A stretch of 64,000 bases of DNA, taken from CAZZEX01 sp964653285. GTDB taxonomy: Bacteria; Chloroflexota; Anaerolineae; B4-G1. The stretch spans positions 13,241 to 77,240 of the forward strand of contig CAZZEX010000007.1 of the NCBI GenBank assembly GCA_964653285.1, in the 5' to 3' direction. The notes under the pieces are model-generated. The model had not been told where the DNA came from. It made no database searches and saw nothing but the letters and a program-made list of their open reading frames with translations. Every line of letters starts with the position of its first letter. Within the stretch, counting starts at the first letter, position 1. Below are positions 50,929 to 59,818 of this stretch, one piece after another. The translations under genes were made by a program, and so were the position numbers.

Positions 50929-52305
50929 CTACAACGGCTCAAACCGCGCCGTGAAGTGACGCAGGAGGGGCGGCGCGTAGGTGTAGCGCATACCCCGAAT
51001 CTGGTCGCGTTTTTCGTAGATGCGCTTGCAGACCCTCACCACGTAGTCCAGGTGCGCCTGGGTGTAGACGCGCCGGGGGATCGCCAGCCGCATCAACTCC
51101 AGCGCCGGGTGGATCATCTCACCCGTCTCCGGGTCCTCGCGGGCGAACGCCACGCTCCCCATCTCCACCCCGCGAATGCCGCCCTCCAGGTACAGTGCGC
51201 AGGTGAGTGCCTGTCCGGGCAACTCGTGCTGTGGGATGTGCGGCAGGAACCGCTTGACGTCCGGGTAGACGGCGTGGCCGCCGGGTGGTTCCAGGATGGG
51301 AATGCCCTCCTCCACCAGCCGGTCGGCCAGGTACTTCGTGTGGGCGATGCGGTAGGCCAGATACTGCTCGTCCAGCCCCTCCCACAGCCCTCGCGCAATC
51401 GCCTCCAGGTCGCGCCCGGCCAACCCACCGTAGGTGGGGAACCCCTCCCGCAGGATCAGTTCCTGGCACACCCGCTGGTACAGCGATTCGTCGTTCATCG
51501 CCAGGAAGCCGCCGATGTTGACCAGCGCGTCCTTCTTGGCCGACATCGTGCAGCCATCGGCGTAGGAAAACATCTCGCGGGCGATCTCGACGACGGGCGT
51601 CTCGGTGTAGCCAGGCTCGCGCAGTTTGATGAAGTAGGCGTTCTCGGCGTAGCGGCAGGCGTCGAGGAAGAGAGGGATGCCGTGGCGGTGGAGCACCTCG
51701 CTCGTGGCGCGGATGTTCGCCATCGAAACCGGCTGGCCGCCGCCAGCATTGTTCGTCACCGTCAGCATCCCCAGTGGGACGTTCTCCGGCTCCACTTCCC
51801 GAATGAACGCTTCCAGTTTCTCGATGTCTATGTCCCCTTTGAAGGGCGCGTGGCTGGTGATGTTGAACCCTTCTTCGGCCAGGAAATTGACCGGATCGCC
51901 GCCCCGGGCGATGACGTTAGCCTGGGTGGTGTCGAAGTGCATGTTGCTGGGCACCGACTGGCCCGGTTTGACCATGCAGGCGAAGAGCACGTTCTCGGCG
52001 GCTCGGCCCTGGTGGGTGGGCACGAAGGTGCGAAAGCCGGTGATGGATTTGATCGCCTCCTCCAGGTTGAAGAAATTGCGGCAGCCAGCGTAACTTTCGT
52101 CGCCGACCATCATCCCGGCCCACTGGCTATCCGACATCGCCGCCGTGCCCGAATCGGTCAGCAGGTCAATGTAAATGTCCTCCCCCCGCACGGCGAAGAG
52201 GTTGTAGCCTGCCCGCCGTAGGATCTCCTCCCGCTCGGCGCGGGTGGTCTGATGGATGGGCTCGACGACTTTGATCTTGAACGGTTCAGCGGGGAACTTA
52301 GCCAT
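50929..52305 (-). CDS. tnaA: Tryptophanase (beta-eliminating lyase)
   Basis: A 458-residue PLP enzyme splitting an aromatic amino acid into pyruvate, ammonia and the ring compound. YIDLLTDSGTAAMSDSQWAG, FVPTHQGRAAENVLFACMVK, NNAGGGQPVSMANIRATSEV and the PLP-lysine region CTMSAKKDALVNIGG are family hallmarks. Tryptophanase versus tyrosine phenol-lyase: the substrate-selecting Thr of the latter is Asp here (HFDTTQ), and its phenol-binding Arg is replaced (GVEMGS), both as in tryptophanase. GAGGAG precedes ATG 52305. An acyl-CoA synthetase gene lies upstream on the same strand, 105 bp away. Confidence 0.88.
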   Translation of the reverse strand: MAKFPAEPFKIKVVEPIHQTTRAEREEILRRAGYNLFAVRGEDIYIDLLTDSGTAAMSDSQWAGMMVGDESYAGCRNFFNLEEAIKSITGFRTFVPTHQGRAAENVLFACMVKPGQSVPSNMHFDTTQANVIARGGDPVNFLAEEGFNITSHAPFKGDIDIEKLEAFIREVEPENVPLGMLTVTNNAGGGQPVSMANIRATSEVLHRHGIPLFLDACRYAENAYFIKLREPGYTETPVVEIAREMFSYADGCTMSAKKDALVNIGGFLAMNDESLYQRVCQELILREGFPTYGGLAGRDLEAIARGLWEGLDEQYLAYRIAHTKYLADRLVEEGIPILEPPGGHAVYPDVKRFLPHIPQHELPGQALTCALYLEGGIRGVEMGSVAFAREDPETGEMIHPALELMRLAIPRRVYTQAHLDYVVRVCKRIYEKRDQIRGMRYTYAPPLLRHFTARFEPL

Positions 52306-52410
52306 GGCGTATACTCCTCGTTTGATATTGGTTGCTTGAACCTTGGTACTGGATACTCGGTACTGAATGATGATTATTACATTTTGGCACAATTCACTGC
52401 TGCGTGTCAG

Positions 52411-54552
52411 TCACCCCACGTCCTGCGTTTCCCCCAGCACGATCCGCACGTCTACCGCCCAGGCCCCCTCCCCGGCCTGACCCACGATCAGCGGGTTCAG
52501 GTCCACTTCCGCCACCTCGGGCAGGTCGGCCATCAACTGGGCCACCCGGCGCAGCGCCTCCACCACGGCATCCAGGTCTCCGGGCTGCTGGCCACGCACG
52601 CACGCCAGTAGCCGCCCGGCCGCCGTCTCTGCCACCATCTCCCGCGCCCCCGCCTCGCTCAACGGCGCCAGCCGGAAGGCCACGTCCCGCAACACCTCCA
52701 CGGTTGCCCCGCCCAGACCGAACATCACCAGCGGACCGAACTGCGCGTCCCGCTGCGCCCCCACGATGACCTCCAGGCCCTTCGGGGCCATACATTGGAC
52801 GAACCCCTGCTCTCCCGGCCTCACTATCCGCGCAAACGCCGCCTGCACCGCGTCGGCGTCCCCCAGGCCAAGGGCCACACCCCCCACGTCGCTCTTGTGC
52901 ACCACCCCCGGCGCGACCCGCTTTAGGACCGCCGGGTAGCCGAGTTGCTTTGCCAGCGCCACGGCCTCGTCAGCCGTCGCTGCCAGGCCGGAAAGAGGTA
53001 CCTGGAGATTATAGGCGGCCGCCACCTCCGCCCCTAACTGTGGGTCTAGGACGTACTGCCCAGCAGGCTCTGAGCTGAGCCCTGTCGAAGCCCGGGCTGC
53101 CTCTACCCACCCCGACACCCGCTCCTGGTCCACCTCTGCCACCGGCCCTGGCTTAGAGAGAGGCCGCGCCCGGATGTGGCTGTACCGCCACAGCGCTTCC
53201 AGGCCCAGAGCGGCGCGGGCAGGAGTCAGATAGTGGGGGACGTTGTGAGCGTGGAGGGCACGGGCGGCGGCCCGGATGCCGCCCCCGCCGGAGATGCAGC
53301 AGACCACCGGCTTCTCGACCCCCTCGGCCGAGACTGGGCTGAGCCTGGTCGAAGCCCTCCCTACCGCTACTGCCACGTCGTGAGGAGGCATGATCGCCTG
53401 GGGCACGAAGACGACCATCACCGCGTCCACTTCGGGGGCTGCCAGCAGCACCTCCAGCGCCGCCGCGTAGTGGTCCGGCTGTGGGCCGCCGAGCATGTCC
53501 ACCGGGTTGCCGACCATCGCCCCTGGCGGGCAGACCTCCCGCAGCCGCGCCTGGGTCTCTTCCGAGAGGTCGACCAGCCGCAGCCCCTGGCGGTCCAGCG
53601 CGTCCGCTCCTACTGCCGCCGGTCCCCCGGCGTTGGTCAGGATCGCCACCCGCGGCCCCGATGGGGGCTGCCGGTAGGCCAGACCGATGGCCGCGTCCAC
53701 CAGTTCCTCCAGGTTCTCCACTGGGATCGCCCCGGTCCGGCGGCAGGCGGCCAGGAAGGCCCGGTCCGCTCCTGCTAACGCCCCTGTGTGGGAGACCACC
53801 GCCCGCGTCCCGCTGGGGGTACGCCCAGCCTTAAGCACCACCAAAGGTTTGTGCGGAGTTAGCCGGGCCGCCGCCTCCACAAACCGGCGGCCATCGGGCA
53901 ACCCCTCAATGTAGGCGGCCACGACCCGTGTGTGGGGGTCGGCCGCCAACGAGTCTAGTGCGTCCGCTACGTCCACGTCCGCCTGGTTGCCCAGGCTGAT
54001 GATGCGGGAGAAGCCGACGCCCACTGCGCTGGCCCAGTCCATCGTGCCGCCACAGACCGCGCCGGAGTGGGAGACAAAGCCAATGACCCCCTGGCCCGGC
54101 ATGGTGCGGATGAAGGTGGTGTCAATAGGGGCGTAGGTGTCTACGACGCCGACGCAGTTGGGGCCGATAAAGCGCATCCCGTACTGGCGGGCGACCTCCC
54201 GCAGTTGCGCCTCCCGCTCCCGCCCTCCGGCCCCCAGTTCGGCAAAGCCTGAGGCGATGAGAACTACAGCGGGGACGCCCCGCTGACCGCACCCCTCCAG
54301 CACCTCCACCGTCCGCTCGGCGGAAAGGACGATGATTGCCAGGTCCACCGGGTCGGGCACCTCCACCACCGCGCGGTAGACCTGCAGCCCCATCATCTCC
54401 CCGCCCCTGGGATTGACCGGGTAGACGGGGCCACGGTAGCCGTGGGTGACCAGGTTGAGCAGCACCCCGTGGCTCAGTTTGGTTGGGTTGCTGCTGGCGC
54501 CGATGACCGCGACGCCGCGAGGATGAAAGAAGGTACGCAGTGGGTCCGTCAA
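52411..54552 (-). CDS. Acetate/acyl-CoA synthetase, ADP-forming (fused alpha-beta)
   Basis: A 713-residue NDP-forming acyl-CoA synthetase making ATP from acyl-CoA and ADP. The N-terminal CoA-binding domain is FFHPRGVAVIGASSNPTKLS; the ligase domain has FVSHSGAVCGGTMDWASAVG and RAVVSHTGALAGADRAF with the likely phosphohistidine; the C-terminal ATP-grasp domain has VALAKQLGYPAVLKRVAPGV and VEVDLNPLIVGQAGEG. The start is TTG with AAGGAG upstream. Beside tryptophanase it could save energy during amino-acid fermentation. Two CTTCGAC-type repeats are inside it (RASTGLSSEP and RASTRLSPVS). Confidence 0.92.
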   Translation of the reverse strand: MTDPLRTFFHPRGVAVIGASSNPTKLSHGVLLNLVTHGYRGPVYPVNPRGGEMMGLQVYRAVVEVPDPVDLAIIVLSAERTVEVLEGCGQRGVPAVVLIASGFAELGAGGREREAQLREVARQYGMRFIGPNCVGVVDTYAPIDTTFIRTMPGQGVIGFVSHSGAVCGGTMDWASAVGVGFSRIISLGNQADVDVADALDSLAADPHTRVVAAYIEGLPDGRRFVEAAARLTPHKPLVVLKAGRTPSGTRAVVSHTGALAGADRAFLAACRRTGAIPVENLEELVDAAIGLAYRQPPSGPRVAILTNAGGPAAVGADALDRQGLRLVDLSEETQARLREVCPPGAMVGNPVDMLGGPQPDHYAAALEVLLAAPEVDAVMVVFVPQAIMPPHDVAVAVGRASTRLSPVSAEGVEKPVVCCISGGGGIRAAARALHAHNVPHYLTPARAALGLEALWRYSHIRARPLSKPGPVAEVDQERVSGWVEAARASTGLSSEPAGQYVLDPQLGAEVAAAYNLQVPLSGLAATADEAVALAKQLGYPAVLKRVAPGVVHKSDVGGVALGLGDADAVQAAFARIVRPGEQGFVQCMAPKGLEVIVGAQRDAQFGPLVMFGLGGATVEVLRDVAFRLAPLSEAGAREMVAETAAGRLLACVRGQQPGDLDAVVEALRRVAQLMADLPEVAEVDLNPLIVGQAGEGAWAVDVRIVLGETQDVG
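53075..53090. repeat. CTTCGACAGGGCTCAG copy in the acyl-CoA synthetase gene
   Basis: On the coding strand the word is CTTCGACAGGGCTCAG, in frame, encoding STGLSS between the ligase and ATP-grasp domains. The same word is in sat. Confidence 0.7.
53339..53354. repeat. CTTCGACCAGGCTCAG copy in the acyl-CoA synthetase gene
   Basis: A second, one-base-different copy of the word, in frame, encoding STRLSP within a loop of the ligase domain. Confidence 0.7.
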
Positions 54553-55161
54553 TGTCTGTCTCCTTGGGTATGTGGTATAAGGGCATATTGTCGCCGCTGG
54601 CTTTCCTGGTTGTGGTACACTTGCCGTAGGGTGGACTGGTGGACGTAAATATACGCCTGACGCTGCAAATGGTCAAGTCGGATCTTACCGTTTGTCCGGT
54701 TCGTCACGACGCTGGCACAACTTCTCTGTCACACTCTCCGCATCCACCCGCGAGCAGCGTGTGCTTTTCCCTTTGGCGAAACGGATCACCCTGCCAACAA
54801 GGTGGGTCTATTCTATCCCACCGCCCGGCAAGAGGTCATCTGTGACTGGATGCCAGGTCACCTCCTTGACACTGGACATATTTTTTCTTATACTGTAACG
54901 CAGTAGTTTTGCAGATTCGACAACCGCATAACTGGCTGAAGCGCCTGGCAGATCTCGTTGCGCGTTGCACCGGCCTGGACTCGATCTAGGGTCCAGTCCA
55001 ATAGCCCCTCCCGCCGCTGAACAATTGCAGGTGCTGCGCCAGACGTGCATCTTGGATATGAATCGGTTGGTCGGGTGCGCCACCATAGACGATATCACTC
55101 AAAGCGCTCTAGATGTCCAAGTCGAGGCCGGCGTCTGCGAACGGACGTTGAGGAGGTGACA
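54553..55161. other. Intergenic region and aroC leader
   Basis: The left part (54553 to about 54860) separates divergent transcripts and shows no gene. A promoter lies at 54866-54894. The ~260-nt leader of the shikimate operon contains a hairpin TGGACT-cgatctagg-GTCCA near 54973-54992 and short frames without recognisable homology. Attenuation is possible but no aromatic-codon leader peptide was found. Confidence 0.4.
54866..54894 (+). promoter_or_regulatory. Promoter of the shikimate operon
   Basis: Consensus TTGACA (54866-54871), 17-bp spacer, TATACT (54889-54894), about 270 bp before aroC. Confidence 0.75.
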
Positions 55162-56271
55162 ATGCTGCGCTTTCTAACCGCTGGTGAATCCCACGGCCCC
55201 TGCCTGATCGCCATCGCGGAGGGGCTGCCCGCGGGCCTCGCGGTGGACATCGAGGTGGTCAATCACGACCTGGCCCGCCGGCAGGGCGGCTACGGCCGGG
55301 GTGGGCGGATGAAGATCGAGCGGGACCGGGTGGAGATCTTGAGCGGGGTGATCGCGGGCCGGACGACGGGCGCACCGGTCGCGCTGCGCGTCGTCAACCG
55401 GGACTGGGCCAACTGGCGCGACCGGTGGGCCGCGGGCGACCTGCCGCGACTCAGTGTGCCCCGGCCCGGCCACGCCGACTACGCCGGGATGGTCAAGTAT
55501 GGCCTGGACGACACGCGGCCGGTGCTGGAGCGGGCCAGTGCACGGGAAACGGCGGCGCGGGTGGCGGTGGGCGCGCTGGCAAAGCAATTGCTCGCCGCCT
55601 TCGACGTCGCTGTCGGCAGTGCCGTCACCGAGATCGGCGGCGTGGTGGCAAAGACCCTTGACCTCCCCCCAGCCGAACTCTGGGCGCTGGCCGAGACCAG
55701 CGACGTCCGCTGCCCCGACGAGGAGGCCGCCGTGCGGATGAGGGAGGCCATTGACGCAGCGCGTCAGGCGGGCGACTCCCTCGGCGGCGTCTTCGTCGTC
55801 GGCGCCACGGGCGTTCCGGTCGGCCTGGGCAGCCACGTCCACTGGGACCGGCGGCTCGACGCGCGGCTGGCGGCGGCGGTGATGTCTATCCCCGCGGTCA
55901 AGGGGGTGGAGATCGGGCCAGCGTTCGAGAACGCCCGCCGCCCCGGCACGCAGGTGCACGACGAACTCTACCCCGACGGCGCAGGCGGCGTCACGCGACG
56001 CACGAACCGGGCGGGTGGCATTGAGGGCGGGATGACGGACGGCGCGCCGGTCGTGGTGCGGGCGGCGATGAAACCTATCCCGACCATCGTCACGCCGCTG
56101 CGCTCGGTTGACCTGGCGACAGGTGAGCCGGCTGCAACCCAGTACCAGCGATCCGACGTTTGCGCTGTTCCTGCCGCAGCAGTCGTCGGCGAGGCGATGG
56201 TCGCCTGGGTGCTGACCGACGCGTTGCTGGAGAAACTGGGCGGCGATAGCCTGGCGGAGATGGCACGATGA
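55162..56271 (+). CDS. aroC: Chorismate synthase
   Basis: Catalyses the last shikimate step, EPSP to chorismate, with reduced FMN. LRFLTAGESHGPCLIAIAEG, DLARRQGGYGRGGRMKIERD, SARETAARVAVGALAKQLL and GGIEGGMTDGAPVVVRAAMK are signature segments. 369 residues, usual length. AGGAGGTGA lies at ideal distance before ATG 55162. The stop overlaps the aroKB start (ATGA), so translation is coupled. Confidence 0.97.
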   Translation: MLRFLTAGESHGPCLIAIAEGLPAGLAVDIEVVNHDLARRQGGYGRGGRMKIERDRVEILSGVIAGRTTGAPVALRVVNRDWANWRDRWAAGDLPRLSVPRPGHADYAGMVKYGLDDTRPVLERASARETAARVAVGALAKQLLAAFDVAVGSAVTEIGGVVAKTLDLPPAELWALAETSDVRCPDEEAAVRMREAIDAARQAGDSLGGVFVVGATGVPVGLGSHVHWDRRLDARLAAAVMSIPAVKGVEIGPAFENARRPGTQVHDELYPDGAGGVTRRTNRAGGIEGGMTDGAPVVVRAAMKPIPTIVTPLRSVDLATGEPAATQYQRSDVCAVPAAAVVGEAMVAWVLTDALLEKLGGDSLAEMAR

Positions 56272-57854
56272 CCAACGTCGTCGTGACGGGGTTCATGGGA
56301 ACGGGCAAGACCGCTGTCGGCCGGGAGATCGCCCGGCGGCTGGGTCGCCCGTTCGTGGATATGGACGCGGAGATCGAGGCGCGGGCAGGCAAATCCATCC
56401 CGCGTATCTTCGCCGAGGACGGAGAGGCTGCGTTCCGGCAGATGGAAGCCGCTTTCTGCGAGGAGTTGAGTGCGCAACAGGGGCTGGCGATCGCCACTGG
56501 CGGCGGGACGCTGGTTGACCCCGCCAACCGGGCGCTGATGATGAGAAGCAGCACCGTCGTCTGCCTGACCTGCGCCGTGGACGAGATCCTGCGGCGGGTG
56601 AATGCGGGTGGCAACCCGGATCGGCCGTTGCTCAACGTGACCGACCGCCGCGCCGCGATTGAGCGGTTGCTAGAGGCGCGCCGCGAGGCTTACGCTGCCA
56701 TTCCCTGGCAAATTGACGCCACCGGGCTTTCGGTCGAGGAGGTCGCCGCGCGGGTGGCGGAGATTGCTGGTGTTATTACCCTCCCTGTCCGCCACCCCGG
56801 CGGTCAATACGAAATCCACGTCAGCAACGGATTGCTGGCGCACGTCGGCGGTTCGCTGCGCGCAGCGGATGTACTTGAGAGCAGCCGCGTCGCCGTCGTC
56901 TCCAACCCGGTCGTCACCCCACTCTACGGCGCGCAGGTCGAGGCCACCCTGCGGTCGGCGGGATTCCGGCCCTTTGCCTGCTCCGTGCCCGATGGAGAGC
57001 AGCACAAGACCCTCGCCACCATCTCCACGCTCTACGAGCAGTTCCTCGCTGGCGGGCTGGACCGCAGCGGCACGGTGCTCTCGCTGGGCGGCGGTGTGAC
57101 CGGCGATGTGGCCGGCTTTGCAGCGGCGACCTTTATGCGGGGCGTCCGCTTCGTCCAGGTGCCCACGACGCTGCTGGCGATGGTGGACGCCAGCGTGGGT
57201 GGCAAGACTGGCGTTGACCTTCCCCAGGGCAAGAACCTCGTTGGCGCGTTCAAACAACCGGCCCTGGTGGTCATTGACCCCGCCGTGCTGACGACGCTGC
57301 CCGTTGAGGAGATCCGCTCCGGCCTGGCCGAGGTGATCAAACACGGCGTCATCGGCGCCCCGGACCTCTTCACCGAATTGGAGGCCCAGGTTCGCCATTC
57401 GCCATTCGCCATTCGCAGTTCACACATTGCCCGTGCCCTCCGTGTCAAAATCGACATCGTCGAAGAGGACCCGTTTGAGCAAGGACGCCGCGCCGTGCTC
57501 AACCTGGGCCACACTGTGGGCCACGCTTTGGAGAAACTGAGCGGCTTCGCGTTGCGCCACGGCGAAGCGGTGGGCATCGGTATGGTGGCTGCGGTGCGGA
57601 TTGTGGCCGCACTGAACCGGGCCGCTCCCTCGCTTGCCGACCGTATCGAAGGGGTCCTTTTGGCTTGGGGGCTTCCGGTGCGGTGCCCACCCTTCGACGC
57701 CGATGCCATCTGGGAGGCGATGGCGCACGACAAGAAGAGGCGGGGGCGATCCTTGCGCTGGGTGCTCCCCTGTGCCATCGGCGAAGTGGAAATCGCCGAG
57801 GACGTCCCGCCCGACGTCGTAAAGTCCGTCCTGTGCAGCATGGGCGCGAGGTGA
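56268..57854 (+). CDS. aroKB: Shikimate kinase-dehydroquinate synthase fusion (AroK-AroB)
   Basis: Residues 1-165 are shikimate kinase: Walker A GFMGTGKTAVGREIARRLG, DMDAEIEARAGKSIPRIF, and GGGTLVDPANRALM. Residues ~180-528 are 3-dehydroquinate synthase: VPDGEQHKTLATISTLYEQF, SLGGGVTGDVAGFAAATFMR, VDASVGGKTGVDLPQGKNLV, and zinc ligands in AEVIKHG, NLGHTVGHALE and RHGEAVGIGM. Joining the two enzymes is an uncommon but known arrangement. Residues ~376-386 (RHSPFAIRSS) come from a word repeat lying in a variable loop. Confidence 0.96.
   Translation: MTNVVVTGFMGTGKTAVGREIARRLGRPFVDMDAEIEARAGKSIPRIFAEDGEAAFRQMEAAFCEELSAQQGLAIATGGGTLVDPANRALMMRSSTVVCLTCAVDEILRRVNAGGNPDRPLLNVTDRRAAIERLLEARREAYAAIPWQIDATGLSVEEVAARVAEIAGVITLPVRHPGGQYEIHVSNGLLAHVGGSLRAADVLESSRVAVVSNPVVTPLYGAQVEATLRSAGFRPFACSVPDGEQHKTLATISTLYEQFLAGGLDRSGTVLSLGGGVTGDVAGFAAATFMRGVRFVQVPTTLLAMVDASVGGKTGVDLPQGKNLVGAFKQPALVVIDPAVLTTLPVEEIRSGLAEVIKHGVIGAPDLFTELEAQVRHSPFAIRSSHIARALRVKIDIVEEDPFEQGRRAVLNLGHTVGHALEKLSGFALRHGEAVGIGMVAAVRIVAALNRAAPSLADRIEGVLLAWGLPVRCPPFDADAIWEAMAHDKKRRGRSLRWVLPCAIGEVEIAEDVPPDVVKSVLCSMGAR
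57390..57420. repeat. ATTCGCC word repeat inside the aroB part
   Basis: TTCGCCATTCGCCATTCGCC and onward: four near-copies of an 8-bp unit, read in frame as VRHSPFAIRSS. The same words occur between genes elsewhere in the window. Confidence 0.8.
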
Positions 57855-57859
57855 GACAA

Positions 57860-58351
57860 ATGACCAATCGCAATTCGCAACTCGCAATTCGCAATCCCAA
57901 GATCCTCGTCCTCCACGGTCCCAACCTCAACCTGCTGGGGCGGCGGGAGCCCGAGACCTACGGCTACGTGACGCTGGACGAGATCAACGCGGCGTTACAG
58001 GCGGCGGCGGCTGGGCGCGGTGCGGAACTGCGCATCGTGCAGTCCAACCACGAGGGTGCGCTCATTGACGCGCTGCACGAGGCGATGGACTGGGCCGATG
58101 GTGTGCTCGTCAACCCCGGTGCCTACACCCACACCAGCGTTGCCCTGCGTGACGCGGTCGCCGCCGTGGGACTCCCCGTGGTGGAGGTGCACCTCTCGAA
58201 TGTCTACGCCCGCGAATCGTTCCGTCACAAGTCGCTCATCGCGCCGGTCTGCGTGGGACAGATCGGCGGCTTCGGCTGGCGCAGTTACCTCCTGGGGCTG
58301 ACGGCGCTGCTGGACACCCTGGCGGACCGGGCGAAGGGGGGAACAGGATGA
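57860..58351 (+). CDS. aroQ: 3-dehydroquinate dehydratase, type II
   Basis: A 163-residue enzyme that dehydrates 3-dehydroquinate. KILVLHGPNLNLLGRREPET, the catalytic-loop REPETYGYVTLDEI, QSNHEGALIDALHEA, NPGAYTHTSVALRDA and VEVHLSNVYARESFRHKS contain the active Tyr, Asn and His residues. Homologues begin at about KILVL; here 12 extra residues (MTNRNSQLAIRN) come from an ATTCGCA word repeat that also carries the ATG. GAGGTGAG lies upstream. The stop overlaps the aminotransferase start. Confidence 0.95.
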   Translation: MTNRNSQLAIRNPKILVLHGPNLNLLGRREPETYGYVTLDEINAALQAAAAGRGAELRIVQSNHEGALIDALHEAMDWADGVLVNPGAYTHTSVALRDAVAAVGLPVVEVHLSNVYARESFRHKSLIAPVCVGQIGGFGWRSYLLGLTALLDTLADRAKGGTG

Positions 58352-59556
58352 AACGCGCCGGTCGCCTGTTGAACATGCCGCCCTATCCCTTCGCCCGCTG
58401 GGCGGGACACGTGGAGGCTGCCCGCCGGCAAGGTGTGGACGTGATCCGGCTAGACATCGGCAACCCCGATATGCCGCCCCCTGACGAAGTCGTCGAGATG
58501 CTCTGCCGGTCCGCCCACCAACCCGACCACCATGGCTACCCCGGTTACCGGGGACTGCCCGCCCTGCGCGGGGCAATCGCCGGGTACTACGAGCGGAGGT
58601 TCGGCGTGGTGCTCGATCCCGATACCCAGATCGTGCCGCTCATCGGTTCCAAGGAGGGCATCGTCAACATGGCCCTGGCCTGCCTCGACCCCGACGACCT
58701 GGTGTTGGTGCCCGACCCCGGCTACGCACCCTATGCGATGGGCGCGGCCTTGGCTGGCGCGGAAGTCTATGCATTTCCGCTGCTGCCCGAGCGCAATTTC
58801 TTGCCAGACCTCAGTGCCATCCCACCCGGCGTGGCCGACAAGGCCATTCTGATGTGGCTAAACTACCCCAACAACCCTACCGGTGCCACGGCCGATTTGG
58901 AGTTCTTTGCCCAGGCAGTGAACCTTGCGCGATGTCATGGCTTGCTGCTCTGCCACGACGCGCCTTACTGCGACGTAACCTACGAGGGCTACGTGGCCCC
59001 AAGCCTGCTGCAAGTGCCTGGCGCGTCGGAGGTGGCAGTAGAGTTCAACTCTCTCTCCAAAACATACAACATGGCGGGGTGGCGGGCAGGGATGGCGGTG
59101 GGCAACGCCGACGCCCTGGCGTCGCTGGCCCAGGTCAAGTCCAATGTAGACTCAGGCATCTTCCGCCCGCTGCAAGAGGCAGCCATCCGGGCGCTCTCCG
59201 CCACCCCAGGGTGGCTCTCAGCGCGCAACGAGGTTTACCAAGAGCGGCTGGAAATCGTCTTGGGAGGGCTGAAGGCGGTGGGTATGGAGGCATCGCGCCC
59301 CCGCGCTACGCTCTACGTATGGGCGCGGATTCCTGAACCTGCCGAAGGGCGGGTGCCGTCGGGGTGGACCTCGGAAAGGTTCGCGCTCGCACTGCTGGAG
59401 CGGACGGGTGTCGCGGTGGCCCCAGGTTCGTTCTTTGGCCCTGCCGGCGAGGGATACGCGCGGTTCTCTGTCACCGCGCCGACGGCGCGGGTTCGGGAAG
59501 CGATGGAGCGAATCTGTCAACCTGCGACACCACCGACTGTGCTGCCCGGCGCTTGA
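58348..59556 (+). CDS. Class I/II aminotransferase, probably for aromatic amino acids or LL-diaminopimelate
   Basis: A 402-residue PLP enzyme. VIRLDIGNPDMPPPDEVVEM, YPGYRGLPALRGAIAGYYER, LNYPNNPTGATADLEFFAQA, and the PLP-lysine motif EFNSLSKTYNMAGWRAGMAV match the LL-DAP/aspartate aminotransferase group. Its ATGA overlap with aroQ ties it to the shikimate operon, so an aromatic amino acid (prephenate, phenylpyruvate or hydroxyphenylpyruvate) is the likeliest substrate. Substrate cannot be read from sequence alone. Confidence 0.85.
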   Translation: MKRAGRLLNMPPYPFARWAGHVEAARRQGVDVIRLDIGNPDMPPPDEVVEMLCRSAHQPDHHGYPGYRGLPALRGAIAGYYERRFGVVLDPDTQIVPLIGSKEGIVNMALACLDPDDLVLVPDPGYAPYAMGAALAGAEVYAFPLLPERNFLPDLSAIPPGVADKAILMWLNYPNNPTGATADLEFFAQAVNLARCHGLLLCHDAPYCDVTYEGYVAPSLLQVPGASEVAVEFNSLSKTYNMAGWRAGMAVGNADALASLAQVKSNVDSGIFRPLQEAAIRALSATPGWLSARNEVYQERLEIVLGGLKAVGMEASRPRATLYVWARIPEPAEGRVPSGWTSERFALALLERTGVAVAPGSFFGPAGEGYARFSVTAPTARVREAMERICQPATPPTVLPGA

Positions 59557-59726
59557 AAGTCGGGCCGAAGCCCTCAGCCGAACGGCGGACAGCCAATGCC
59601 CACTCCCTCTCCCCTCTCCGAAGTGTGACGCATTACCTTCCTGCTGGTCACCTTCCTGCTGGTCCCCGTCGCGCCTCTGGCGGTGCTGCTGATGAACATC
59701 CATCCCCTTTTTTAAGGTTCTGACCC

Positions 59727-59755
59727 TTGACAAACCGGATGAATCGGAGTATACT
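59727..59755 (+). promoter_or_regulatory. Promoter of the TrmB-family operon
   Basis: Consensus TTGACA (59727-59732), 17-bp spacer, TATACT (59750-59755). Direct repeats follow at once, overlapping the expected start of transcription. Confidence 0.8.
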
Positions 59756-59756
59756 A

Positions 59757-59806
59757 CTAACGTAGTTATAACTCTAACGTCTAGGTTATAATACTAACGC
59801 CTAAAG
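59757..59806 (+). promoter_or_regulatory. Triple direct-repeat operator candidate
   Basis: CTAACG occurs at 59757, 59774 and 59794, with shared surroundings (TAGTTATAA, TAGGTTATAAT, CCTAAAGG). Placed just after the -10 box and before the regulator gene, they look like an autoregulatory binding site. Confidence 0.6.
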
Positions 59807-59818
59807 GGCAGGAGGGAA

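Noticed and set aside
50854..52221. A 455-codon frame antisense to tnaA
   Set aside because: A shadow frame with no domain; it also runs over the thrS promoter.
50929..52305. Tyrosine phenol-lyase as the identity of the lyase
   Set aside because: The Thr and Arg that select phenol are replaced by the residues found in tryptophanase.
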